A DNA stretch of 64,000 nt from Pseudomonas entomophila (GTDB taxonomy: Bacteria > Pseudomonadota > Gammaproteobacteria > Pseudomonadales > Pseudomonadaceae). The position numbers were made by a program, and so were the translations under genes. Position 1 is the first letter of the stretch; each line of letters starts with the position of its first letter. The notes under the pieces are model-generated. The model was not told where the DNA came from. It did not search any database and saw only the letters and a list, made by a program, of their open reading frames with translations. Where the stretch lies: contig NZ_CP063832.1 in NCBI RefSeq assembly GCF_023277925.1, positions 1,178,001 to 1,242,000 on the forward strand, written 5' to 3'. This document shows positions 16,193 to 25,187 of the stretch, in pieces.

Positions 16193-19100
16193 GTGCAGCA
16201 GTTCAATCAGATCGTATCGGTCAATTTCCAGGGCGTGGTGGTGGTGTTCGCCCGCGAAGTGGCGGGCAAGCAGGCCATCTACTTCGATGTGCTCGGCCAG
16301 GACGTCGACAGCGACGACGATGACCTCGACTGGTCGGGCTTCACCGCGGTGACCTTCACCGAGCAGGTGCGCCAGGTGGGCATGAGCATCATCGCCGTGG
16401 ACTGTGACACCTCGACCCTGGTGCCGTCGCTGGCGCCGTTTCGGGTGGTGACCGACCAGAAGTACATCTCGGTCATCCAGCAGTCCATGAACGGCACCCT
16501 GTACGTGAACCGTTTTCGCCTGCTGAAGACCAAGTCGGGCACTGACCAGAAGACCACCGACTATGACCTGTCACCGGCGTGGGAAGTCCGCTACGCCCGC
16601 AGCCACAAGGAAGACGTGCCCGCCGACAAGTCCGACAAGCAGGACTTCCTCGACCCCGACGGCCAACCCTTCCTGGAGCCTTCCCTCGAGCTGTCGATGA
16701 TCACCGGTGTCACCGATGGTCATTTCGACGCGCTGCTGCTGCCGATCGCCGGCAGTGAACGTTTCGCCTGGCAGTTCCTCGCGCTGGATGCCGGCGCCAC
16801 GTCGGTGAAGCTGTTCAACTTTCCGGCCACCGACAATGGCCTGTTCGACGTGGCAGGCAAGCCCGTGGGCAGCGACCTGCGCATCCAGCCGGACAGTGTC
16901 TTCAGCGTGGCCAAGGCCGGTACCGACACCGCGCTGGCGATCACCTCGGCGCCCCGCGCGGTGACCTACGTCAAGCATGAGAAGGTGGTGCAGCCCGACG
17001 GTTCGAGCATCGGCGTGCGCCGCGCCACCCGGGTGATGATCACCCTGACTGTCGCCGACGGCACCGTCACCCTGGACTCGGCCATTGGCGTGAACGGTAC
17101 GATGGCCAATCTATCGGGGGTGATCGTCACCTCCAACATCGTCCCGGCCGAATTCGACCTGCGCTTCGACGGCGTGTCCAGCCTCAACCTGCTGCCGCCC
17201 GCCAGTGGCGCCAACCCGCTGGCCATCAAGGGGCCGTTCGAGATCGGCCTGATGCTGGCGCCGGGGGTCAAGGGCGACGGGATGAAGGTGCTGGGCGGGG
17301 CGCCCCAGGCCGAGGAGAAGACCCTCGCGCCTTATGTCTCGATCGTCGATGGCGACAAGCTCGAAGTGGGTTTTGGCAATGGCAGCGCGCGGGTCAGTTG
17401 CCGCACCTTGCACCCGGTGCTGTTCAACGACGTGTGGAGCGACCTGCACATCCGCTACGCGGGCAAGGGCGACAACCCCTTCACCCTGATGGTGAACGAC
17501 GCGCCAGTGCCGCTCACACCCTGCAGTACCACGGCCGAGCCCTGCGGCACGGCCATGGCGCTGGTGGCGGCGGGCAGCAACGGCTTTGTCGGTGCGTTGA
17601 AGCGCCTCGCTGTCACGGTGGCGGGCACCGCCGTGGTGCAACTGGACTGCAACAGCGTCAACTACAGCGACAACCCGCCGACCACGCTCAACCAGGCCGC
17701 CTCGGGCGTGAAAGTAACGGTGCAGGGCGCGCGCCTGGAGCCGTCGGCTTCGCCGGTCAACAGCGACATGAGCGGGGCGTTCTACATCGACGCCATGGGC
17801 CTGACCTACTACGCCGGCCTGGCCGGGTTCATCCGCCCGAACGCGGCCACCTGCCTGATCGACGGCTCCGACGGCCTGCTGCACCTGTACTACCCCGGCG
17901 ACGGTAACCTGCTGACGGTGGCGCAGTTCTCCACCCAGTCGGCGCGCGCCACTTTCACCGTCGACTGGACCACGCAATGGGGCAGCAGCGGGGCCAGGGC
18001 GGCGGCGTTGGAGCTGCCCGCGACTTCGGTGGCGCTGTACCGTGGCGTGAGTTGCGAGCACTGGGCGCCGGTGGCCGCGCGGCTGTTGGTGGCCCCGGAC
18101 ACCACCCAGAGTGGCTTCGTCAACTTCGTCGCCCACCGGGTGGGCACCTACATGAACAGTACGCGGATCACGGTCGCGGCCTCCAGCGTGTCCGAGCTGC
18201 TCTGCGACATCCACGTAGAGGCCGCGCAAAGCGTCGGCACGGAGACCTGGCGGGGCCTGCCACGGGATATCGCGCAACTGACACAGGTCTGGAACGGCGC
18301 CGCTTCCAACAACCCGGACGACCCCCAGGTGCTCGACCAGTCCAAGCCCTATTTCGACTATGCGGGCAGCGCGCCGGCAGTGCTGGTGCCGACCCGCGCG
18401 GGCGGCAACGGCAGCTTCTTCCTGCTGACCTCGGTGCCGCAGTTGCCGGTCACGCTGACCTCGGTGGCGGTCGCTGCCGGGGCCACCGATGAGTTCGTGG
18501 TGGTCGACATCACGATGGCGGCGCCACCGCGCTGGCCGGCCAGTGCCACCCTCAACCAGCACTGGCCCGCCGTGCCGGCGACACCGCGCACCCTGCTCGA
18601 CGTGTTCGCCGGCAAGGCGCCGCACTACGACTACAGCGCCGTGACCACCGCTGGCAGCCGCGCCTACGGGCTGCCCCTGAGCCTGGCGCGTTCCGACGAG
18701 CAGGTCAGCCATGTGCTGGTGTTCGTGCGCGACGAGCAGAAGGACTTCACGGTGACGGTCAGTGCCGCCACGCAGCCGCTGCTGTGCAACGTGGTCATTT
18801 GCGGCGTCAGCCTGCCCGATGTGCCCCGCGAGCAGGCCGGGTTCGTCAAGGTGCTCAATGGCGACGCGGCCGGTTATGCCTACCCCAGCGGTTACCAGGC
18901 CGGCCTGGCGACGTTGATCTATGCCCTGGGCAACGGCTTGAGCGCTGATGTGGTCGACACCCCGGCACCCGCGCCCGAAGGTGGCGCGTTCGCCTATGCC
19001 GGGTTGCTGCGCGTGCTGTTCCAGGGGGCAAGCTACGATGCCCCCGGCATGGCCACCCAGGCCTTGACCCACGCGGCGGTGATCCAGGGCGCGCGGTTGG

Positions 19101-22100
19101 CGTTCAATGGCCGGGACGATGCCATTCGCGGCTCGATGCTGTTCGGTGCGCTGGTCGACGCACCGCCCACCGACGGTGGGGTAGGGCGCCTGACCAACAC
19201 CTCGGTGCACCCGGGCGGCATCGCCCCGGTGCTGACGCCCGGGGTCAACGGTGGCTGGATGCCGTTGCCACCGAGCTTCAGCCTCGACCTGAACCCGCCG
19301 AGCAAGAGCAACTACGTGGCGTTCAATGTCGACAAGGCGTTCTCGCCCTCGGACCAGTTGGCGATCACCGACGACCTGACCGTGGAGGCCTGGCTGGCCC
19401 TGAGCGATAGCCGTATCAACCCGTCGTCGCGGGCGCTTTCCTACAACGTCATGGGCAACCGCAAGCACCCGGACCTGCCGGTGCAATACATGATCGGCGC
19501 CCGGCAAGGGCCGGGGCTGGAGATGAGCGACAGCACCTACGTGACCCGTGCCTTCAACTTCAAGCCGCCAGCGCTGTCCTTGCAGGTCTATGTCTACTTG
19601 CCGCAGAGCGGCCTGAGCGGCACGCTGCTGTCGGTCTCGCAGGTGCGTGGCAGCGACCAGTACGTGCAGTTGGCGGTGAACGAATACGGCAAGGCGGTGT
19701 TCACCTTCCTCGAAAACGCGGGCGAAGTGCAGACGGCCCAGCCGCTGCCGGTGGGAGCCTGGACCTGCCTCACGGCGGTGGTGGAACTCGCCGGGCAGGG
19801 GCAGGTGACCCTGAAGTTGTCGGTCAACGCCGGAGCGCCGGTCAAGGCCACGGCCAGCAACAGCTTCAGCGGCGACCTCGGCGCGCTGATGCTGGGCAGC
19901 AACCAGGGCGGCAGCCTGCCGGCCCGGGTCAATGGCGTGGCGTTCTGGCAACGGGCGCTGAGCGACAGCCAGATGCAGAACAGCTTCAGCCAAGGCTTCG
20001 CCGACACCGACTCGATGCTGGGTATCCGCTGGAACCTGGCCGAAGGCACCGGCATCGTGATCACCAACTCGGCCGCCACCGGTATCGAGTACGACGCCAC
20101 GCTGATCAACCCTGCCAGCCCCGCCTGGAGCGCGCAGGGGGCGTTCCAGGTGCCCTATGCCGGGCGCAACGAACTGGTGCTGACCTCCAACCGCATCCTC
20201 AAGGGCTGGACCCATGTCGCGCTGGCCTCGCGCCAGGGGCATGGGCTGAGGCTGCTGGCCAGCAACTACGGCAAGGTCAGCGACGGCGATGCCTTCAACC
20301 CCTCCAGCACCTTCGCCCTGGAAGCCTGGATCGCGCCTTCGGCGTTGAACCGCAAGCAGATCCTGCTGGAGAAGAACGGCAGCTACTCGCTGTACATCAA
20401 CACCCTCGGCCAGGTGTGCCTGACCGTGCAACTGCAGATGGACCCGCCCAAGTACGACGACCCACCCGTCAACTTCACCCACGAAGTGAAGTTCGCCATC
20501 ACGGCGGGGGTGACCACCTACGTGGCCCTGAACTTCAGTACCGGCACCGTGGCCAACGACAACGGCAGCAAGGAGTATGTGGCACAGAAGTACTACGTGC
20601 GGGCCGGGCTGTACCTCAACGGCGTCCAGGTGGCCGAGCAGATGCGCAACGACCTGGCGCGCCCGGCCACGGTGCGCACGCAGACCTCGTCCTTCTACCT
20701 GGGGGTCAACGACGACCTCACGTTCAACTACGAGGGCCTGATCTCCCACGTGCGGGTGTGGAACCGCACCCTGGCCACCGACCAGATCGCCCAGACCTAC
20801 GACCTGCGCCTCACACCCGCCTCCACCGATGGCCTGGTGGCCGCCTGGGACTTCGACGAGATGGCCGGCACCAACGCCAAGGACCTCACCGGCAACAACA
20901 CCCTGATACTGAGCAGCAACCAGCTGTGGACGATCTGGCAGGACGTGGCCCAGGCCAGCCTGGTGGTCAATGGCCGTGGCAGCCTGCCGCTGCGCCTGAC
21001 GGTGGCCGATGTCGGTGGCTACCAGGACAGCCAGTTCACCTTCGGCGGCGCCCGCCAGGGGACGACGCTGACGCTGCCGTACAGCGGCCGCATCGACGAC
21101 GTGCGGCTGTTCTCCACGCGCCTGACCGAGCAGCAGATCCGCGAGAGCATGAACAAGGCGCTGACCGGTGGCGAGGAGCACCTGGCCGCCTACTGGCGCA
21201 TCGAGGCCGGCTCCGGCCCGACGCTGTTCGACTTCACCGGCTACGGCAACAACGGCACCCTGACCCCGGCCGGCAGCCCGCCGCAGTGGAGCAGCGCCGC
21301 GGCGCCGATCCAGAACGAGGCGCAGTACGTGGTCAACACCCTGGGCGGCACGCCGGACTACTACGTCGCGCGGATCCAGGGCCAGCCCTCGGTGATCGAG
21401 TACGCCAGTGCCGAGAAGGACGCCTACGGCAAAATCTTCAGCGTGATGAAGCGCGGCTACTTCTACCAGAGCAGCGACGGCGTGACGGCGTTGGAGGTGG
21501 GCTACAAGGTCGGCGACCTGGACACCCTGTTCGTCGGCCAGGTGCAGAGCAAGCCGACCATCATCGGCTTCATCGAAGGTGGCCCACCGCTGCCCAGCGA
21601 GAACCAGACCCTGGCCTACTGGGTCGGCGACATGGGCGGCCCGGCGTCGGACTACGCCACGGCCTGCTCGGTCACCTACCAGGAGAGCGAGAGCAAGAGC
21701 TGGACCTTCACCGGCAACAAGACCTCGACCTTCAACGGCGAATTCAACCTCAAGGGCGGCCTGTACCAGAAGAGCAAGAGCGATGTGTCGGTGGGCCTGG
21801 GCGCCGAGGCCGAGACCATGGTGCTGGAAACCACCATCACCGGCGGCGCCAAGATGGTGCTGTCGGGCAACCTGGGCGAAGGCCTGGAGGTGTCGCAGAA
21901 CCATTCCAGCAGCGTGAGCCTGGCCACATCGATGACCCCCGCCGGCAACTGGGAGGCGGCCAACGCGGTGCTCAACCTGACGGTGGGGCGGCGCTACATC
22001 CAGAACAACGTCGGCATAGCCCTGGTCAAGTCGTCCACCGCCGACCTCTACATGCAGGCGCTCAAGGGCACCCAGACCCCCGTGGGCTATGTGCTGGCGC

Positions 22101-23305
22101 CGAACACCACGATCCCGGTGGACACCAACATCATCGACTTCCCGATCAACCCGCGCTACGTGAAGAACGGCACCCTGGACGGCAAGGTCGGCCTGGTCAA
22201 CGACCCGGACTACCCCGAAGCCAACGATGAGCGCGGCAGCTATTTCAAGCCGCTCGAGGCCTACGACACCAAACGCAGGATCGAGAAGCAGGAGCAGCAG
22301 CTCAAGGCCTACTACGACCAGTTCGACGTCAAGAAGTACCGTACGGTGGCCGCCATGGACAACCTGCGCGACAAGCTCAGGTCCAACCAGTTCTACGACT
22401 TCGCCAACCAGCGCAACCTGCGTAGCCTCTACAACAACTACGTCTGGACGGCGGCGGGGGGGCTGCACAAGGAGGAGCACAGCTTCGCCAACAGCTACAG
22501 CGAGACCTACACCGGCACCAGCAGCCTGACCTTCGCCGCGGGCCTGGAGTTCAAGGCCGACATCGGCACGCCGTTCGGCGGCTACTACATCGAGGCCGAC
22601 ACCCTGCTGGGCAACACCTGGACCATGACCGCGACCAAGGTCGAGGCGCTGTCCAACGGCTTTGCCCTGAGCTGCAGCGTAAGCCCGACCAACTTCCTGC
22701 CCGCGCCAATCCTCACCCAGGAGGGCGGCAACCTGAAGTTCAGCGGCTACGGCGCCAACGCCGCGCCAGGCAAGGTCGACGCTTACCGCTACATGTCGTT
22801 CCTGCTGGCACCGGCCGCCGACAACTTCAGCGTGCTGGCGAAGGTGGTGGACCAGAACTGGCTGAACAACGCCACCAGCGCCTCGGCCGCCGCCATGCGC
22901 GAGGCCATGAACAACCCGAGCGAGCCCTGGCGGGTGATGTACCGCACCACCTATGTCAGCCGGGTGCCCGCTGCGTTCCAGCCGGTCAAGGCCGACACCA
23001 ACGCGCCGAACATCACGCCACCGGCCAACCTGCCGTCCAATCACTGGCTGGTGAGCGTGATCGACAAGCAACTGGACAAGGCCGACCCGACTCGCCTGGA
23101 GATCGGGATGGCGATCGACACGGTGCTGGGGAGCCCCAGCGCCGGCCCAGGCTTGCTCAAGGACCTGATCCCCTGGTGGGCCGCCTTCTACACGGCGGCC
23201 AAGGTCTACGGGAGTGACGAATTCCTCGAACTGGCCGAACTGCGGGTCGACTTGTTGAACTACATGGCCAGCAAGTACGAAGCAGAGCACTACCGCACCA
23301 ACTGA
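16193..23305 (+). CDS. Giant LamG/concanavalin A-like multidomain protein, uncharacterised
   Basis: A 2370-residue protein with no signal peptide or obvious transmembrane segment. The GTG at 16193 is chosen because a GGAGG site lies 7 bases ahead; the gene follows the dehydrogenase by 23 bases. Several LamG/ConA-like modules are visible by their LxVEAW and VRVWNR/LxAxWxF pairs: one around residues 320-500, one around 1060-1345, one around 1370-1560 and one around 1590-1690. The C-terminal third differs. It has Ser/Thr-rich alternating stretches (near 1830, ESESKSWTFTGNKTSTFNG; near 2100, SYSETYTGTSSLTFAAGLEF) that look like amphipathic beta hairpins, separated by a charged helical segment near 2025. 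This could be a sugar-binding structural protein or a pore-forming toxin. I do not recognise the family as a whole. Confidence 0.75.
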   Translation: MQQFNQIVSVNFQGVVVVFAREVAGKQAIYFDVLGQDVDSDDDDLDWSGFTAVTFTEQVRQVGMSIIAVDCDTSTLVPSLAPFRVVTDQKYISVIQQSMNGTLYVNRFRLLKTKSGTDQKTTDYDLSPAWEVRYARSHKEDVPADKSDKQDFLDPDGQPFLEPSLELSMITGVTDGHFDALLLPIAGSERFAWQFLALDAGATSVKLFNFPATDNGLFDVAGKPVGSDLRIQPDSVFSVAKAGTDTALAITSAPRAVTYVKHEKVVQPDGSSIGVRRATRVMITLTVADGTVTLDSAIGVNGTMANLSGVIVTSNIVPAEFDLRFDGVSSLNLLPPASGANPLAIKGPFEIGLMLAPGVKGDGMKVLGGAPQAEEKTLAPYVSIVDGDKLEVGFGNGSARVSCRTLHPVLFNDVWSDLHIRYAGKGDNPFTLMVNDAPVPLTPCSTTAEPCGTAMALVAAGSNGFVGALKRLAVTVAGTAVVQLDCNSVNYSDNPPTTLNQAASGVKVTVQGARLEPSASPVNSDMSGAFYIDAMGLTYYAGLAGFIRPNAATCLIDGSDGLLHLYYPGDGNLLTVAQFSTQSARATFTVDWTTQWGSSGARAAALELPATSVALYRGVSCEHWAPVAARLLVAPDTTQSGFVNFVAHRVGTYMNSTRITVAASSVSELLCDIHVEAAQSVGTETWRGLPRDIAQLTQVWNGAASNNPDDPQVLDQSKPYFDYAGSAPAVLVPTRAGGNGSFFLLTSVPQLPVTLTSVAVAAGATDEFVVVDITMAAPPRWPASATLNQHWPAVPATPRTLLDVFAGKAPHYDYSAVTTAGSRAYGLPLSLARSDEQVSHVLVFVRDEQKDFTVTVSAATQPLLCNVVICGVSLPDVPREQAGFVKVLNGDAAGYAYPSGYQAGLATLIYALGNGLSADVVDTPAPAPEGGAFAYAGLLRVLFQGASYDAPGMATQALTHAAVIQGARLAFNGRDDAIRGSMLFGALVDAPPTDGGVGRLTNTSVHPGGIAPVLTPGVNGGWMPLPPSFSLDLNPPSKSNYVAFNVDKAFSPSDQLAITDDLTVEAWLALSDSRINPSSRALSYNVMGNRKHPDLPVQYMIGARQGPGLEMSDSTYVTRAFNFKPPALSLQVYVYLPQSGLSGTLLSVSQVRGSDQYVQLAVNEYGKAVFTFLENAGEVQTAQPLPVGAWTCLTAVVELAGQGQVTLKLSVNAGAPVKATASNSFSGDLGALMLGSNQGGSLPARVNGVAFWQRALSDSQMQNSFSQGFADTDSMLGIRWNLAEGTGIVITNSAATGIEYDATLINPASPAWSAQGAFQVPYAGRNELVLTSNRILKGWTHVALASRQGHGLRLLASNYGKVSDGDAFNPSSTFALEAWIAPSALNRKQILLEKNGSYSLYINTLGQVCLTVQLQMDPPKYDDPPVNFTHEVKFAITAGVTTYVALNFSTGTVANDNGSKEYVAQKYYVRAGLYLNGVQVAEQMRNDLARPATVRTQTSSFYLGVNDDLTFNYEGLISHVRVWNRTLATDQIAQTYDLRLTPASTDGLVAAWDFDEMAGTNAKDLTGNNTLILSSNQLWTIWQDVAQASLVVNGRGSLPLRLTVADVGGYQDSQFTFGGARQGTTLTLPYSGRIDDVRLFSTRLTEQQIRESMNKALTGGEEHLAAYWRIEAGSGPTLFDFTGYGNNGTLTPAGSPPQWSSAAAPIQNEAQYVVNTLGGTPDYYVARIQGQPSVIEYASAEKDAYGKIFSVMKRGYFYQSSDGVTALEVGYKVGDLDTLFVGQVQSKPTIIGFIEGGPPLPSENQTLAYWVGDMGGPASDYATACSVTYQESESKSWTFTGNKTSTFNGEFNLKGGLYQKSKSDVSVGLGAEAETMVLETTITGGAKMVLSGNLGEGLEVSQNHSSSVSLATSMTPAGNWEAANAVLNLTVGRRYIQNNVGIALVKSSTADLYMQALKGTQTPVGYVLAPNTTIPVDTNIIDFPINPRYVKNGTLDGKVGLVNDPDYPEANDERGSYFKPLEAYDTKRRIEKQEQQLKAYYDQFDVKKYRTVAAMDNLRDKLRSNQFYDFANQRNLRSLYNNYVWTAAGGLHKEEHSFANSYSETYTGTSSLTFAAGLEFKADIGTPFGGYYIEADTLLGNTWTMTATKVEALSNGFALSCSVSPTNFLPAPILTQEGGNLKFSGYGANAAPGKVDAYRYMSFLLAPAADNFSVLAKVVDQNWLNNATSASAAAMREAMNNPSEPWRVMYRTTYVSRVPAAFQPVKADTNAPNITPPANLPSNHWLVSVIDKQLDKADPTRLEIGMAIDTVLGSPSAGPGLLKDLIPWWAAFYTAAKVYGSDEFLELAELRVDLLNYMASKYEAEHYRTN

Positions 23306-23334
23306 CCCACAACCCACGTAAAGGAGCTACGAAC

Positions 23335-23880
23335 ATGGCAGATACAAGCTTTGCAGTGACCGGCATCTTCTCCGGCCTGCAGATCGTCTCGACCGGCGTC
23401 GGCGGCCTGGTCAACGTCGCCTCGAGCGTCTCGGCGCAAACCGGCTACGCCATCGCCCGCCAGCAGACCTCCGACGGCACGCCGTACACTTTGCTCACCG
23501 CGGCGAACACACAGGTGGTGAAAGACCCGGCCAGCCTGGTGGTCAGTGCCCAGTACGCGCAGATCGTCACCTTCGCCGAACTGGACCTGGAGGTGCGCTA
23601 CACCGACATCCCGGCCGATTCCCAGGTTTCGGTGGATGCCACCAACCCCAAGCTGGCGGTCTCGCGCCAGGATATCGCCGGCACCAGCCTGCTGGGCAAG
23701 CAGAGCAAGAAGCAGGAAGCCTTCGAGATGGACCTGAGCCTCAACCTGTGGGTGGCCAAGCCCGAGCAGCTCAAGGCCACGTCGTCGATCACCCTGAGCC
23801 TGTCTAGCATCGATGGCAGCTCGGGTGGGCCAGTGAAGAAGACCCTGCTGCAGAAGGTGCAGATCAACCTGTCGAAATAA
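23335..23880 (+). CDS. Uncharacterised small protein of the giant-protein operon
   Basis: A 181-residue protein of unknown family. An AAGGAG site lies 9 bases before the ATG, and the gap to the giant protein gene is 29 bases. The sequence begins MADTSFAVTGIFSGLQIVST, a mildly hydrophobic Gly/Ser/Thr/Val-rich stretch that is not a classical signal peptide, and continues as a beta-rich, charged-poor protein (LDLEVRYTDIPADSQVSVDA, ITLSLSSIDGSSGGPVKKTL). It ends with a basic tail. It may form a beta-sandwich subunit that works with the two neighbouring proteins. No catalytic motif is visible. Confidence 0.7.
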   Translation: MADTSFAVTGIFSGLQIVSTGVGGLVNVASSVSAQTGYAIARQQTSDGTPYTLLTAANTQVVKDPASLVVSAQYAQIVTFAELDLEVRYTDIPADSQVSVDATNPKLAVSRQDIAGTSLLGKQSKKQEAFEMDLSLNLWVAKPEQLKATSSITLSLSSIDGSSGGPVKKTLLQKVQINLSK

Positions 23881-23901
23881 CCCCTGCAAGGAGCACGCAA
23901 C

Positions 23902-24930
23902 ATGGCTACTGAAACCTGGAGCGGCATCGTCGTGCGCGCGACCCTGGCGGAGAGCGGCACGGTACCGCGCAGCGCCTCGTCGTCCTCGCCTGACATCATT
24001 CTCGCCGGCAAGGAACCGCTGGCCGTCCCCTCGGTACTCACCGACCCGGCCAACTACAACAACGGCTACGACAACAAGCTGTACATCGGCTTGCCCAACT
24101 ACCTGTACGTGCGCGGCAAGAACTACACCGCCGGTGACCTGGCGGGTTACTGGAACCTGTTCTGGGCCACCCCCAACATCCTGCTGTACCCGTACCTGTG
24201 GGAGGGTAACCAGCTGAAGACCTCGGGGGGCGACAAGAACCCGCCGTTCGCCATCAAGGCCGGGGCCATCGGCGCGTCCCTCGACTGCTTCACCTGGGTG
24301 CCGCCAGACACCTCCGACCACTACTGCATGATCGCGGTGGCCAGCACCCCGGAGCATCCCAACCCGCTGAAGGGCGTGACCAACATCACCGACCTGGCGG
24401 ACGTGCTTTCGAAGAACGCCAACATCGCCCAGCGCAACGTGCAGATGGTCCGTGGCGACCTGCCGCAAGTGGTCAGCACCGCGGGCTACAACCAGGGGGA
24501 CGAGGGGGCGCTGGTGGACCTGGCGGTGGTGTTCGAGAACATCCCCAAAGGCACCAAGTACACCATTTCCTCGGGCACGCCGCTCAATGGCAAGACCCTC
24601 AGCCACTCCGACAACAACACCCTGGACAACGACTTCAAGTACGCCTGGGTCGGCCAGGATATTCCCGCCAACTGGCAGACGCTGTTTACCTTCACCCTGT
24701 CGTTCGGCAGTGACTGGTCGGGGATCCCTCCCGGCAAGAAGCCCAAGGTGACCATCCGCGGCGAGCTGGTGCAGGGCTCTGCGGACCGGCTGTACAACAA
24801 CCCGGCGGCGTACTTTGCCGACCCGCATCCACACACCCGCGCGGTGCGCCTGGATGCGACAGGGGGGCCGGTGAAGCTCATCGTGGCGGGCAGTGTCACC
24901 ACGCTTTACACCGACATCGGGCCTAAATAG
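23902..24930 (+). CDS. Uncharacterised 342-residue protein of the giant-protein operon
   Basis: A 342-residue protein I cannot place in a family. An AAGGAG site precedes the ATG and the gap from the 181-residue gene is 21 bases. There is no signal peptide. It is rich in Tyr, Trp, Asn and Gly (YNNGYDNKLYIGLPNYLYVR, YWNLFWATPNILLYPYLWEG), a composition often seen in carbohydrate-binding or beta-structured surface proteins. The C-terminal half has alternating strands (TLFTFTLSFGSDW, KVTIRGELVQGS). Last gene of the 20-kb operon; a REP pair follows, which probably ends the transcript. Confidence 0.7.
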   Translation: MATETWSGIVVRATLAESGTVPRSASSSSPDIILAGKEPLAVPSVLTDPANYNNGYDNKLYIGLPNYLYVRGKNYTAGDLAGYWNLFWATPNILLYPYLWEGNQLKTSGGDKNPPFAIKAGAIGASLDCFTWVPPDTSDHYCMIAVASTPEHPNPLKGVTNITDLADVLSKNANIAQRNVQMVRGDLPQVVSTAGYNQGDEGALVDLAVVFENIPKGTKYTISSGTPLNGKTLSHSDNNTLDNDFKYAWVGQDIPANWQTLFTFTLSFGSDWSGIPPGKKPKVTIRGELVQGSADRLYNNPAAYFADPHPHTRAVRLDATGGPVKLIVAGSVTTLYTDIGPK

Positions 24931-24950
24931 CCGTTGTAGCGTCCATGAAA

Positions 24951-25059
24951 TCGAGCGCCGCTCTCGCGGCGCATCGCGGATGAATCCGCTCCTACACACA
25001 GGCAGGGTCACGTGTAGGAGCGGATTTATCCGCGATGCGCCGCGCGGGCGGCGCCCGAC
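24951..25059. repeat. BIME: two REP units in inverted orientation
   Basis: The left unit (CGAGCGCCGCTCTCGCGGCG, then CATCGCGGATGAATCCGCTC) is mirrored by the right unit (GAGCGGATTTATCCGCGATG, then CGCCGCGCGGGCGGCG) across a 20-base spacer. It can fold into one long hairpin or two small ones. It closes the island on the right, as the related REP at 2721 does on the left. Confidence 0.9.
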
Positions 25060-25187
25060 CGCAACACATTCCTTGCGCCAGGCTAATACTTTAGTCGTAC
25101 AACCCTCGGTCCAAAGAGGCCCCCAACCGCGCTCCCCCTATAGACTCGCCCGGTAATCCGACAATCCAACAAGAAAAGGACATTACC

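Noticed and set aside
17111..23317. A 2068-codon open frame on the minus strand
   Set aside because: It is the antisense of the giant LamG gene. The translation is rich in His, Gln, Val, Gly and Arg, as expected for a shadow frame of high-GC coding DNA, and it has no recognisable domain or ribosome-binding site.
24951..25059. Possible CRISPR or attachment site
   Set aside because: The repeats are paired inverted REP units, not direct repeats with regular spacers, and there are no cas or integrase genes.
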